NCBI GenBank assembly: GCA_006503535.1
Contig: QYRS01000008.1
Location: 2,418,001-2,482,000, forward strand
Source: Arthrinium phaeospermum
Taxonomy: Eukaryota; Ascomycota; Sordariomycetes; Amphisphaeriales; Apiosporaceae
DNA length: 64,000 bases
Reading direction: 5' to 3'
The notes under the pieces were generated by a model that was not told the origin of the DNA, did no database searches, and worked only from the letters and a program-made list of their open reading frames with translations. Shown piece after piece: positions 12,047 to 24,219 of the stretch (its first letter is position 1; every line of letters begins with the position of its first letter). The translations under genes and the position numbers were made by a program.

Positions 12047-13480
12047 TTAAATGTCGTCGTCGTGGTCGCCCGCTTTGATACCGACAGCAGCTGCCGCCAC
12101 CCCCACCACCCCAACAGCGAGTTTAGCGATCCCGGACAGAATTTTCTTCAGTCGATTCCTTTTCTTTTCTTTCCCCTTCGCTTGCTCCTCTATGGTTGAG
12201 GCTTTCTTCTTGCCCTCGTCCAGTTTCGCCTCCAGCTCCGCTCGTTCCGAGCCCGTGAGTCCGGCCTTGACACCGTGGTCCTCTAACAGCCCGCGAAGCC
12301 GGCTGTTCTCCGCTTGAACACTTTGGCCTTCGGCACGCAGTTGATTGTAGGATTGCTTCGTGGTCTCAAACTCTTTCAGCAGTCGTTCGTGCTCTTGACG
12401 GTACCTCTCTGCGTTCTGTTCTAGGAGCTCCTGGAGGGAGACCTGGAGTGCTTTCTGACCCTCAGCCGCTCTTCGCTGACGGTCTTCGAACTCCTTCTGT
12501 TGGAGTTGCAACTGCTCTTGTAATCGAATGTCTCCTTCTGCGACTGCCACACGGTTTTCTTCGATTACCTTCTGCATATCCTTGTCAAAGCGCTCTTGAA
12601 GCTTGGCCAAATCCCTGTTGACCTCTCTACCAGCCGAGGTAGTTACGAGCTCCTTGCGCTCGTCGACGAGTTCCCTCTGTATCTGAAGAGTCATATTATC
12701 TTCCGAGTTTCTGGCCGCCAAGAGGGCATCGATGATGTCGTCCGCCGAGGCTTTGTTGTCTGCGTACCAACGCTTCACGATACTCCCTCTCTCGTGCATG
12801 TCCTTCCAGAAGCCGCTACCGCCGACCAGCTCCCTCTCGCGCTCAACGGCCTTTGCTTTGTCCGTATCGCGCAGCTTGTCCCACATGCTTGTCGCCAGGA
12901 TAACATGCTTGTAGACATCCTGCCCGCAAAGCTCCTTGAACATGCGGAGGTTTCGGAGAGCGGAGCCGGACACTCGATTGTCGGTAATACGATGTAGGTA
13001 GATGATGCCGGTCAGCTTAACAGAGGACTGGTAGGTCTTTGTCATGAAGGCTGCTATATCGCGAAGAACGTCGGCGTCGGCAGTAAACGTATCGTCGAAA
13101 CCAGGTGTGTCGACGATATGCACGGTGCCCTGGCCCGGTCGGTGGAACTCGTAGGGGCAGGTCATCTTTGTCTCTGCAGTGTCTCAGGATTAGATAATTA
13201 CATGGCTAGGGCGTAATGGCATCAGAGCAATCAAAATAACCTACCTGAGTACAAGCTATGGCCAACAGCGGCAGTGTCCTCACCGACGAGCTGGGAAACG
13301 AACGTGCTCTTGCCCGATCCAGTGACGCCCATAACGGCTATCACGATGTCAGAAGCCCTGGTTCAATGTATCATCAGTACATGCAGATAGAGGAAAGACG
13401 ACCCTTTCTCACCCAAGCTTTGGAACCTGAGCCGTGGGCTCTGGCGAGACAACATTGTGTTCATCGTTGACGTCGGACAT
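12047..13480 (-). CDS. AIG1-like GTPase with coiled-coil tail
   Basis: Model: complement(join(12047..13173,13245..13357,13413..13480)), 435 aa, all phases consistent; start MSDVNDEHNV. Exon 2 encodes the P-loop GVTGSGKST (about residues 33-41) and exon 3 begins near the G3 motif VDTPGFDDT. This is the pattern of the fungal AIG1/dynamin-like P-loop GTPases. A long coiled coil rich in Glu, Gln and Lys fills roughly residues 190-390, and the C-terminus is a hydrophobic stretch (IAKLAVGVVGVAAAAVGI) followed by an acidic GDHDDDI end, so membrane association is possible. G4 would be about TSMWDK. Function in fungi is not established for this family. A decayed relative lies just upstream, at 14.2-14.7 kb on the other strand. 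Confidence 0.8.
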
Positions 13481-14319
13481 TTTGAGTCCTTTGTCTAGGT
13501 GACTCGGCGTGTAAATGCGACAGTACGTGCCGCGATACAACCCGATGTATGGAGGAGAACAACTAATAGACGATGAATGCTGGAAGGAGATCTGAGAAGC
13601 TCCTTGGAAGGTTCGTTTACTGCTGTTCCCCATTCCCACATCAAGTGGCCATGGCCGACCCTATTGTCTCTAGGGGGTGCTTCCTGCAGGCTGGCCCAGG
13701 ACTTGCCGCATTTCCGAGAGCCTCGGTTCATCCTCTCAAAATCCCACACTGTGTATACGCTGCAGTGCATACCTATCTAGGCAAGCTACATCCCGATCGT
13801 GGTACGGGTGGCTGCCTTTACGAGGATGCATGCCGGCGAGACGCCACGTCTTGACTGCGCGGCTCATTTCCCCTCACCGATTACGACTTCTTTGTGTCTC
13901 AAGTGATGTAGTGTAATACGCTCCGGTTACACAGCATGTATGAGGAGACTGACGGTTGTTCGTCAGTCTGTCGGTGAGGTACCAACCGGTTCCAACAGTC
14001 CGCGAACCGCGACCGTTTTGGACAGCGCCTTCCGTTTTGGATGGATAGTTGAGCCTCGCGTGGTTTTGCTGTGGCATAAGAACAGGCCCTTTTCGAGGAT
14101 TTCAGTAGCGTCCCCTGAACAAGGGGATTCAAGCTAGCCTCCCAACCGTTTTCGGACGCCTGTGGCCTGTTTTCGTCCGTCTAGATGTAGAGTAACGCAC
14201 ACTGACATCTCTGTTAACGACCGAGGGTCTCAAGCCCACGATCGGAGGTACCCTGTCTTCCTGTATGTTTTCCTGCCTTTGGGCGGCGTGTTGGAGTCTC
14301 GGTCCAGAGCTGATCATGA

Positions 14320-14684
14320 TCTCGAAGACACCAAAGATGTTGAAGTATTTCGGTGCGATTATTGGGACACATTAACGGTCTACTTGATTGATACGCCGGG
14401 CTTTGATGACACTTCACTCTCAGAAGTTGAGATTCTTCGCACGCTGGCTGCATGTTGGAGCGTGGAAACCGCGTTGAGAGACATATGGGCGACGCGCTAT
14501 CAGCACAGCGGCTTATGGGCATGTTTTTGGAACGGGATCGGCGAGATGGACCTGCGGAGATGGCCCTGGCGATCCAGAAAGAGATCGTGGATGACGGAAT
14601 GAACTTGCAGGAGGCGAGAACGTCGATAACATCCTCCAGAGGAGCCCAGCTGACCCCATCGAGAGACCCGACTTGCCCACCAGC
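14320..14684 (+). pseudogene. Decayed AIG1-like GTPase copy
   Basis: On the plus strand the frame near 14380-14460 reads YLIDTPGFDDTSLSEVEILR, the G3 motif region of the neighbouring GTPase (DTPGFDDTFTADADVLRDIA). In a second frame, 14540-14625 reads AEMALAIQKEIVDDGMNLQE, matching NMTLQIQRELVDERKELV of the intact gene. The P-loop exon and the intervening G4 region are absent or unrecognisable, and the two matches are out of frame. It is therefore a relic, inverted relative to the intact gene. Confidence 0.6.
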
Positions 14685-15688
14685 ATGCCAGAGAGTCAAA
14701 TGCCACGCCCACCGAGCGTAACCAGCAGCCAGTTCAGCCTCCTGCGCTTCCAGCGGACCGCACACGCACGGCGTCCCGTCGGCTCACATTGGCCCAAGCG
14801 CGCACGCCGGGACATCAGTCTGAGCCTGAGGGGCCATCACTGCTCCTTCACCGGTCCTGTCCACTCCAAGTCGTGCGTTTTGGCCAGCTTGTTTTCATTC
14901 ATACCCGGCAGCGATTGATGTATCAAGGCTGACTGCTTTCTAGGTATCTTCCCCAGGCCACACTCAACATCCTCGTGGGCCTGGAAAGCTCCCGGAATAT
15001 CCGGATGAAGAGGATTGTGCTGGGAGAGGGATCTGCCTATTACGCGCACTACCATGAGGGAACCCTCCGAACCAAGTGTTACTGTGCGTCAAGTCGCTCA
15101 TACCCGGTATTACCCAGCCCCCTGCTTCTCATGCTGACTGATGGATGTAGATAGCGGATCCGTCAAAGCACGATATCCCTCCCTGTTGAACTTTCTTCAC
15201 GAGAGCGGCAACCTGAGCTGTCCCCAATCCATCTCCTTAGGTCCGGCCGGAAGCTACTTCATCCGAGTCGACGGCCGTCGCTCGTTCCGATGCCACCCAA
15301 ACGCGGCCATTGACGAAAAGGCCGAGAGGGCGGCCCGTCTTTGGTGGGGCGTGGATGGCGCATATGTCCTGGAATGCGAGGCCACTGGGCATCTCGAATG
15401 GGATCTCCGGGGCAGCTACAGCGAACTCGAGGAGATTCTGCAGGCGCATCATAGCAAGAAACGAATCTGGGTAACTCCCCGACCTTATCATTTCCGTGTA
15501 CTACGTTTGCGGGGCTAACTTCGTGTTCAAAGGAGCTCGCAATGAACATCGAGGATAAGTGCTCCTTTGCCGTCGTCTTTGACGATGGGTCGACCTTTCA
15601 TGACGGGAAGGATGACATCATTTGCAGCATGTTTGACGAATACGCGAACAAACATTTCGGGGACGTGTGGGGTGTTACAAACGCGTAG
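14685..15688 (+). CDS. Four-exon gene of unknown function
   Basis: Model: join(14685..14872,14944..15083,15151..15470,15533..15688), about 267 aa. All three introns have GTGCGT or GTAACT donors and TAG/AAG acceptors, and phases join without a stop. The start is the least certain point, since the frame stays open a few codons upstream. The protein contains ILVGLESSRNIRMKRIVLG, SYFIRVDGRRSFRCHPNAA, a Trp-rich LWWGVDGAYVLEC segment, and ends FDEYANKHFGDVWGVTNA. I see no signal peptide, membrane segment or familiar domain. Its 5' end abuts the decayed GTPase copy, so its promoter may have been captured or altered. Confidence 0.6.
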
Positions 15689-16015
15689 GGTCGTTCTGGC
15701 TTCTTAGGGTAATACCGACGAAAGCGACGACGAAAGGAACGCTTTTCGTACTCAAATGGAGCTGTCACACGGCATTGCGGCGGCCGGGATAGGCCGGCCC
15801 GCCTCGCGGTCGCGGATCTACTTAAAGAGTGTACTCAATCAGACGTCGGGAGAAGAGAGAGAGAGGCGCATGGTTCGGTGCTGCGGCGCTGCCGGAGGTT
15901 GGCGGAAACGACAGCGCATCCGAGCTGATCTTCGTCAACGGATGTTGGTTGGGTTTTTTATTATATCTCTAGGTTAATATTAGATGTTCAATCGCTGCTG
16001 ATCATCTCAGTCTCA

Positions 16016-19000
16016 TTAACCCTTACAAAGAGCTTGTTGAAGCACTCGTGCTATGGCACCGCGGCCTCTTTGTTCAGCATACTGATACGCAGTTAGCCCA
16101 GCGTTACACCTGGCATCCAAATCCGCTCCACGGCCCAGAAGGAACAGTACGATCTTCTCCTGCCCATACCCCGCCGCAGCCATAAGCGGAGTTCGCCCAT
16201 CAGTAGAGTGACTAGAATCGACACTAGCACCGTTATCTGCGAGAACTTTCACAACATTCAGGTGTCCCTTTTCCGCTGCCGACACTATCGGGCTGAAGCA
16301 AGTCCCATCGAATTTAGCGCCATTTTGGATGAGCAGCTGTACCACATCCTCAAACCCGTCACATGCAGCATAGAACAGCCATTTAGAATGATTGCATAAG
16401 GGCCCCATAGGCATCTTATCCCAGCCATCGAATTCATTCAAAAGCGCTCTTGCCATACCGTGTTGAGTATTACCTAATGTCTCCCAAATCGCCTCTGCGT
16501 AGTCTTGGTCACTGACACTCATGCCATTGTCGATCAAGAATCGTAGTGTCGATAGAAACTGTAGTGTCGATGCCTGGGTTCTGGCCTGGCCTCTTGTTGC
16601 TGCTCTTCGAAGTGGTGTGAGTCCGCCGTAATCACGTTGAGTGGTGCATTCCCCGTTGCGGGCCAGCACGCTGGCTAGTTTTATCATCCCCTCCTGAACA
16701 GCCCAAGACATAGGTGTTCGGTCTTCGAAATTCGCTGGAAAAGATATGCGATCTAAATCCATGAGGCTCTCACCCTCGTAGATGATTGAAGGTAAGCCTA
16801 GGAGAACGGCCACGGTGTCCCTGTGACCACTCGCAATCGCAGCAAAAAATGGATGTTGAAATTTAAGAGCGCGATCATGTCTCAACGAGGGGTCAGCCTC
16901 TAGAGCCAATCGAAGTAGGCTGGCCAGCCCTTTCTCGGCCAGGATGTATGTCGGAGTCGCAGTTCGGCCGTACCGGCGGCTCTTGACGTATTGGCAGAAG
17001 TCTAGCGCTTCTGTTCCTAGCGAGAGGAAGAATCGAGATAGAAAGTCTTTCTGGGGTACGGATGGTGCTGCCTTGTTGGCGTGATCAAGAATATGTTGGA
17101 TTGCATAATCCAAGAACGCGTAAAACTTTCTAGGGGCTGCTTCAGTGTTTGGTATTTTCGATCTGCCCAGGTTGTCCCTACTTTCAGAGAAATTGTCGGC
17201 CACAATGCGAGATCCGTTCTCAGCATTAACGTTCGTCGTCCGGTATCTTTTGACGACGGCCATGACGGCAGGATTCATCAAGTAAGACTCACAACAACTT
17301 CGCAGAATCTCATGGCTCGGGCCTTCCCATTCGAAACCAAGATCGGGCCAGAGTTCCTGGAGGCCCCTCTCCTTGATCAAAAAGTCGCGGACAGACTCGT
17401 GAATAAACTGGACCGTCGACTGTTTATAATTGGCGTGGGCGACCTCGACAAGACCCTTGGAGGAACTAGTGGCTAATGCCATGGTGATTTCGTTATCCTC
17501 CGCATCTGGTATCTCGTCATCCACATGGCCATCTTTCAAGCCGGCCGCCCACATGGCATGGCAGAACTCGGCCGGAGTCAACGGTCGAAATGCGCACAAG
17601 ACCCATAAGATACAGCGTCGCAGCTCTCCAGGTCTTTCGTCATCACGTGTGAGAATATCCTTAAAGAGCTGGCTCAAGGTGGGAGGGATCTCGGACAATC
17701 TTCGGCGAAGCGCAAGCCCACCATGACCGGTCTCTTTGTTAAGTATCCCCACAACTAGTACGACCCACATGAAGACTCCTGAAGCTTTCTCGAGGATTTG
17801 ACGTTGAAGTTCGGCTTGAATCTTTTTCGGAGCTTTGAGACATTTCCCGACGTAATTCGCAAGATCCTCTGAGTGGCCGGCCTCGTTCTCGATTGTAAGA
17901 AGGTTCTCCTCGTTAATTTGAATATAAGGATATGGACGACTTGAGAAGCATACCCGAAACTGTATCTTTTCGTCGGTTGCCAACTCTGTGAGATCCTCGA
18001 AGAACTGGACCATGTCTCTCACATCGTCCTCATCGCATTCATCGAGGGCGTCGATGAAACAGATGAGAGAATCACGACCCAGAGCCATGATGGTATGTTT
18101 GAAGAGGTCTTTCAGTGAGTTCAGACTTGGGCATGACGTCTCAGAGGTGGATGAAAACCCCATTTTGTGCACAATGACCAGCAAGGTTGGAATTTGGGTC
18201 CAAATCTGCTTCAGGAGGGAGCGATACATGCCCGTGATGGCCTTCTCCAGGTGATCACCTCTTGCATTGAAGAAAAAAGACACAACGGTGGCCCGGAGCG
18301 CATCTTCCCGGCCTCCCAGTAGAGGAACTTCATTAGTGTTGATTTTCCGGCGCCTGCTTTGCCACGAATCCATAGTAGGCGACTGCAACATGTGCCTTGA
18401 GTGCGCAAGTCGACCCATGCCCGGTACTTGGGATGTGCGAGAAACCAACGGCAGGTTCTTCCCTGCTGGGCGCAGATGGCATCTTTCCGGGCATTGATCT
18501 GAGGGAAGTCCAGCACATTCAGGAAAGACTTGCATCTCTCGATAAACTCGACACCGGGGCTTGGGGACCTACTGACTGTGGCACTGCCCGTAACGATGGG
18601 CGGGATATGACTTGCAGTTAGAGATGAAATTGTCTCCAGGACTTCTCTCGCATACGCGGCCGCCGTCGCTGCGGCGTAGTTTTGCCAGGCCTTGTTTTTA
18701 TGCGAGTCCGAATAGTCACAGATGCCACGGATGGGAAGGCATTCAAGACTGTCCATGATGCCTGCTGCCTCCATCTCAAAACACTTGGCTTGGAGCTTCC
18801 GGGATACTGTATCTCGCTTGGTCGCATCCTTATTGACACTATCTCCGGATGCGATAACGCCGTAGTGAATCAAGAAGTCATCTGTGAGCCGTCGTGGCCG
18901 AGGCTGCAGCTTGTTGCCGTCGCATTCATCGCAGGTATTGGCATCATGAGGGTGTGGGTAACTCGCTTGAAAAAGTCGGTCGGGTTGAGTTGGCCGATGA

Positions 19001-19620
19001 TAGTGAGAGAGTCTTGTCCGCATGAGCTCCTGCGAGCGGACTGAAGACCGGTTCATCCCGTGCTTCGACCGCAGATTGACGACGGCGGAGCGAAGAAGGG
19101 ACGAGGGGTGCTTCGGAAATGCCGTGATCTCGAATTGGCCGTCATTGGTCGCCTTCCCCAGGTCGTACTCCATGACTCTGGTGCCGACCACAACATCGCC
19201 CAAGTACAGATCAGCCTCACCGGGGGCGCCTCCACCGATGCCAACCATGAGGGTCGCTTTGATATTTGGGAAGCTTCGTTTAAGGTGCGTCGAGACGGCG
19301 GCGGCATTGACCTTGCCGTAGACTGCGGGCAGAGCTACCATGACAACATTATGCCCGGCGATGCGCCCGAGAACATATGCGTTATGATCGCCATGGTTGG
19401 CTGCCAGGGACTCGTGCTGTTCGTCGAGTAGCGCGCGCGACGCCGCCAATTCCAGGTGTAGTGCACATATCCAGGCTATCGTGTAGTCTGCATGTGACAG
19501 GGCCGAGGGCAGAGCATGGCCTGCGGGTTCGTCTTGCGACACATGGTTGTACTTCGGGCGCTTGAGGGGTATGGCTTCGTGTTCATCGCCGGATAGTGAT
19601 CGCGGTCGCTTGGTACTCAT
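16016..19620 (-). CDS. PNP-NACHT-ankyrin NLR-like protein, split by one frameshift
   Basis: The gene runs from ATG 19620 to the stop at 16016, about 1,195 aa if read through. The N-terminal ~330 residues are a PNP/UDP-phosphorylase-like domain (YTIAWICALHLELAASRALL, later CFEMEAAGIMDSLECLPIRG). Next comes a NACHT ATPase with Walker A GKAGAGKST at about residue 418 and Walker B-like FIDALDE. The C-terminus carries ankyrin-like repeats (GRTPLMAAAGYGQEKIVLFL). This is the architecture of fungal NLRs, thought to act in non-self recognition and programmed cell death. Near 18300 the frame shifts by one base, so the first frame ends after 469 aa (19620..18211). The two frames overlap directly, leaving no room for an intron. 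Either a real mutation or a missing base explains it. Confidence 0.8.
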
Positions 19621-20768
19621 TATGTCGGTTGCAAAAGCTTAGAGCGCAAAGGTAGATGGGCTGGGTCGTTACACCGCCGCCGCCGACTTCCAGAAGCAGA
19701 AACTCATCTTGAGGCACCTCAAGTGCCCATAAAAGTACAAGACAAGACCTATACAGGATTAATGATTGATTTATCGAGGCGCGCAAGCAAATGGTTTTAC
19801 TTTGTGACATGCGCATGGCACACTCATCAGGACTGATCTTGGGGGGAGGGCGGGGGTTTGAGGCTGACGTGCATAACAAACTGGGAATACGCCCAGCGTA
19901 GGAAGGAGCCTTGCACTGCCCTTCAGGGCGCATCAGGATTGGCCGTCGCTCTTTCCTTTCCATATCATTTACTCGTTGCCGACACGTTTATTCCAAATTA
20001 TGCCTGTCCTTGCGCTTAGTCCATTTCCCCAGCTAATCTTTGAAGGGAGTCCCCGACCTTTTACTGCGGTAGGAACGCATTGTGTCAATTGATGATAGCG
20101 AATGGACGTCTATTCGGCCGACGAGGGTGGCCCGTCGGCGTAGTCAAGGCTCACTTCTATGAATAGGTAATCAGCCATCAGGCTGTGTTTCCTTTCCATC
20201 AGCCCACTGATCTTCGGGTACTCGCGCATGCATATCAGCCAGCCTTTTCCGACCCAGCTTCTCGAAACGCTAAAACCTGGCTGGTCGGATGAAGCTCTCG
20301 TGACTGCTGAACGTCACTACGGCCTTTTCAGTGCTGGTGTTGAAATAGACTCACAATTCCTGTCAACGAAAGCGTATTCATCAACCAACCATCAGTTCGC
20401 TGATTAGTTACTTGGTTAAGTGACACCTTTGCATTAAATCACTGCTTCAGGGTGCTGCATAATTACATCGATTCAAGGCGTGGATAGAAAGACAACTTCT
20501 TCATCCACAACAAACCGCTCAAGGCTTGGATATACGATCAGCCGCTTGATTCAAGAGCCAAAATAACAATGCACTTTCAGCAGGTCTCGGGCCCTGTTTC
20601 CCACTATGTTCTCAGGTTTGGTAACTTTCAACTCCCTCCCCCTTCCAAGGCTGTGATGTCAAACACAGCAGTTGACATGCTTTCAGTCTTCCTGGCAGGG
20701 GTCTCTTTTGGTATGTCTCAGGAAAATCGCTGCGTCTAGCAATACGGTAGTGGCATCTCTCTTTGCCA
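19621..20768. other. Intergenic, no gene seen
   Basis: About 1.1 kb between the NLR start (minus strand) and the 3' end of the rhodopsin-like gene. It must hold the NLR promoter. No open frame with coding character and no obvious repeat were found. Confidence 0.5.
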
Positions 20769-22089
20769 TCAGTCAGTACTTCGTTGGCCTATGTTCAGCT
20801 CTTCCCATGGCAATACGCAATATTCGCCTCTGGGGGAAGAGCAATCACGGCAAGCCTCAACTATTTCTGCGGGGCCTGAGAGGCGCATTGGTTGTGTGTC
20901 CAGGGGTTGGAGACTCGCTGTATCCGCAGAAAGGACGGGAGCCTCAATTTCGGTCGACTTCAGCAACGACAGATCTGACGATGGGTGCTTGGCTTTCCTG
21001 CGTTCGACCACCCGTCTCAAGGACTCTCTGTACGAAAGGAAAGGCTTCGCAGGCTTCTTCGACGCTGCAAACAGCTGCGGAAAGGCCGAAATACACGCCA
21101 CGATGATAGCTACGGGCAAGAGATTTCATTAGTGTTGAATTCCACAGGAGCGGATAATTATCTCCATACCAACACACAGCTCGACGGAGCTCCAGAGATA
21201 CAACCAAGGGATGTCGTATTGTTGGTTTCCAGTCGCGCTTGTGCTCACGACAACCACTCGAATTATGGCGAAAGCCATTGTGACTAGGACGAGAGAGAAG
21301 ATGCCGAGGAGGGATAGCTTCTGTCGCGTGTTGATCCGGACTTCCCAGAAAAGATTGAAAGGGATGCACAAGACTACAGCACTCTCAACGCCCGCAAGAT
21401 CAGGTACGGGTAAGAGGAACGTACTAAGAAAGTCGGTCGCTACATCCAGAGCGCAGTTTGCCTTGAGTACAGCCACCTCAAACTCAACGGAAGTGGGCGC
21501 AGGGCAATCTTGTAGGATTTCCTGCAAGGGCTGGACCAGACATTTGTACTGTATGGTTCCGATCCATATTAAGTAGACCGTGGTCGTCAAGGCGAACGCT
21601 GACCACCAGAGATAATTGCCCTTGGTGACTTTCCGCCTCAGTCTCCGGAAGAAAAAGAGGAAGGATAGTTTCACCATAAAGAGGCTCGTGTACCAGAATA
21701 TCAGTATGACCAGCTGGGCCTGGTACGCCTGTTCTGAATCTGGGACGAACGAGTCGGGAGGTGGCCACAGGTTGCCGCTGACGACGTTCAAAAAGGTGTA
21801 CAGGTAAGGAGTAACTCGTTGCCAAAGGATCGCCGACAGCCCACACAGAAGCCAGGAGAACAGTATGAGCCAGTCGTCGGCGAAGAGCCTTTTTGGCCCT
21901 CGAAAGCGGGAGACCAGGCGTATAGCAAGCGCCATGGTAGGCAGGGCGGCACTGACCCATACGACGCCCTTGAACCAGCGTTAGCTGTGTGGTATTACTT
22001 GCATATATCAGGCACTCAACTATGAAGACCGGCTGGGATATCAGCGGTGGCGACGTCGTAGGAGGACGAGAATCTAGTGGGTTCGACAT
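20769..22089 (-). CDS. Rhodopsin-like seven-TM membrane protein (fungal SAT4/PTH11-like)
   Basis: Model: complement(join(20769..21109,21170..21968,22021..22089)), 402 aa; phases 0 and 1 join cleanly. The middle exon holds most of the seven hydrophobic segments, with the family-typical ...ALAIRLVSRFRG and FADDWLILFSWL near the first loop, FWYTSLFMVKLSFLFFFRRL, and a C-terminal WSSVELCVG-AIIVACISAFP spanning the second intron. These match the fungal integral-membrane 'rhodopsin' domain family (SAT4/PTH11-like). A ~95-residue soluble tail follows. The first intron donor is the less common GTTGAG. Members are plasma-membrane proteins, some linked to surface sensing; the ligand here is unknown. 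Confidence 0.8.
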
Positions 22090-23137
22090 GATCGAGGGCG
22101 CCCCTTAATGGTGAAGATAGCTTTACTTTTTTTTCGTTTCTACTAACTAAACAGCTTTAATATCGAACCGATAGTCAAGCAACGCGGAAATATCTAGTAA
22201 CCTAGCAGGAAAGTACTAAAAACATGTTAATTTGATTTCATTCGCGAGTCTTCTCACTTCTGTCTATTTCAAAGACCTATTAGATCCTGCACTGAAAGGA
22301 ACTTGTAGTCCAACAGCTCCAAAACCCAACCAACAAACCAACCCTTTCAGGATGGAAACCCATTGCCAGGCCTAGAAAGATGGGCATCATCCAAAGCCAA
22401 CCTAAGCAGAAGGTTCTAATCACATCACCAGACTGCGACCAGTAATTACCACCCTTTCTTCTTGGCTACTTGGGGTTCTGCACAACCTGGGTCAACGCCG
22501 GGCTCGGAATACCAGCCGAAGTGGTACTGAAGCTGTTGGTTTCGCTCCGCTTATGCGAAGACTCGTGCATGACGCACTGTCACACACAGCTAACATAGGC
22601 AGGACAGGGCATAGATGTCACGCGCCAAGCGCGTCAATTTCCCCATCGTACGATATACTGCGAAATGCAGGGTATTGTGCTGGGTGTAAGCGCGCTAGCG
22701 GTAGGCGCCGGTGACGTGTGAAACAAGCTACATTATCTCTAAAATCTGCGGTTCCCATTCGCCGTGGGAGCATGGATGAAAAACATCACAAGGGGCCTTG
22801 TTTGGCCTGTCGAGGCGGTTGAGGCGGGCCGAGCCGGTAGGAGTGACAAGAGTCTGAATAAGCTCCGAAAGCTCCGATCGGCGCCTCGCATGCAGACCAG
22901 GGCCTACAGAAACTGGACACGGCTGGTGGCTGTTCATCATGCAGCCCTGTCAGAATACGCTAGACTTGATGAATCATATCCAATAAGGCGTGAACTGGTG
23001 AACAGAAGCAAGCTATCTCGATGCTGGGGTCTCCAGTCATAGCCCATGAAATAGCTGCCACGTACTGGGCACATACATGACCACCTATCGGCGAGACTCT
23101 GGGAGCCTCCAGACTAGGTAGCTACGGCTGGTTTCGC
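22090..23137. other. Intergenic, no gene seen
   Basis: About 1 kb holding the promoter of the rhodopsin-like gene (minus strand) and the 3' side of the SnoaL-like gene. It starts AT-rich. Open frames are short, overlapping and without coding bias. Confidence 0.5.
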
Positions 23138-23576
23138 CTATGCGGGACTCGAGGCCGACCTCTCCATCAGCCACTCCAGCTTCCCACTTTCCTGGTCGAC
23201 CTTGGCAAACATGAAACTCTCAAAGTCAATTGCTGGACCATCGAGCTTGACGGTACCAGTCATACGTGCCGCCAACTGGTCTCCGTCGCGGAGAAACTCG
23301 TGCCTATGAGCGATTAGGGGCCAAGGCGTGGATTCAACGAGAGATGGAGGAAGGAAATACGACTTACACGACAGGCTTGAAGTTGCTCACCTGGGCGCGC
23401 CGCTTAGCAATGTGCTGGGCCCAGTCGTCATAGCTCCGACGTTGACCATCCGTAATCTGGTAGAAGGTAGGCAGCGCAATGCTCTTAACATACTCTTCGG
23501 TCTCTTCTGGGCGGCCTGTGAGGCTCCGCTCCATAAGCCGTTGGAAGCCTTCGTGAGTGGATGTGTATTCAGACAT
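23138..23576 (-). CDS. SnoaL/NTF2-like small protein
   Basis: Model: complement(join(23138..23303,23368..23576)), 124 aa; intron with GTAAGT donor and CATAG acceptor, phase 2. The protein starts MSEYTSTHEGFQRLMERSL and continues through LPTFYQITDGQRRSYDDWAQ and VKLDGPAIDFESFMFAKVDQ, ending WLMERSASSPA. Length and layout (helical N-terminus, then alternating strands ending in an Asp/Glu-rich sheet) suit the SnoaL-like NTF2 fold, found in polyketide cyclases, dehydratases and many uncharacterised fungal proteins. The assignment rests on pattern, not on a catalytic motif. It lies beside the P450 and MFS genes and may share a pathway. Confidence 0.6.
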
Positions 23577-24219
23577 GTCTTAGGACCAGGTTTGACCAAA
23601 AATGGTGCGAGTAGGGAAATAACAGTCGGTCAGGGCTGGGTATACAAGGCAGCTATGAATTGCCGACTATCATCCCGTTCGATGAATGCTATGTTCAATT
23701 AATGAGTCCTCAGTCTTTGTGACCAACGCGTTTTGGATGCAGCTTCGGGTAGGAAGGCCAATGATCAGCCTGCAGTGAAATACGCCACGCGCCGACCCGT
23801 TCTGCTGGGTTCCAGTTCGGCCCCTCTCAAAAATGTCTACACCACAATGCAAGCAAGGCCTACCAGACACTGGATCATTAAGAATAAATCAGACCAAAGC
23901 CTCCTGCTGGTGGGCGATGCATTGGAAGCCGGACTGTACTTTCAATTGATTATCGAGATTTGACAATGTTACCATGACCCCGCCCTCTCCCTTGTGCCTG
24001 CAGGTTGTGTCGCCCGACTGGGATTATGATAGGTATCGTCAATGTTACCAACAACCAACGTACATAACCCCTTGCATTTGATGATTTACTGCTTCGCCAT
24101 GAACAACCGCAACCCCTGCCACCACCCCTTTCGCCAAAGTCATTTTCTCGGGTTGCCCATGTGATGATGCTTCCGATGACTTCCTTTCTGTCCACGGCTA
24201 TGAATCTACACGCCGCTCA

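Noticed and set aside
18211..18350. Intron between the two NLR frames
   Set aside because: The frames must join within a few codons (KM to ATVVSFFF), leaving no space for an intron.
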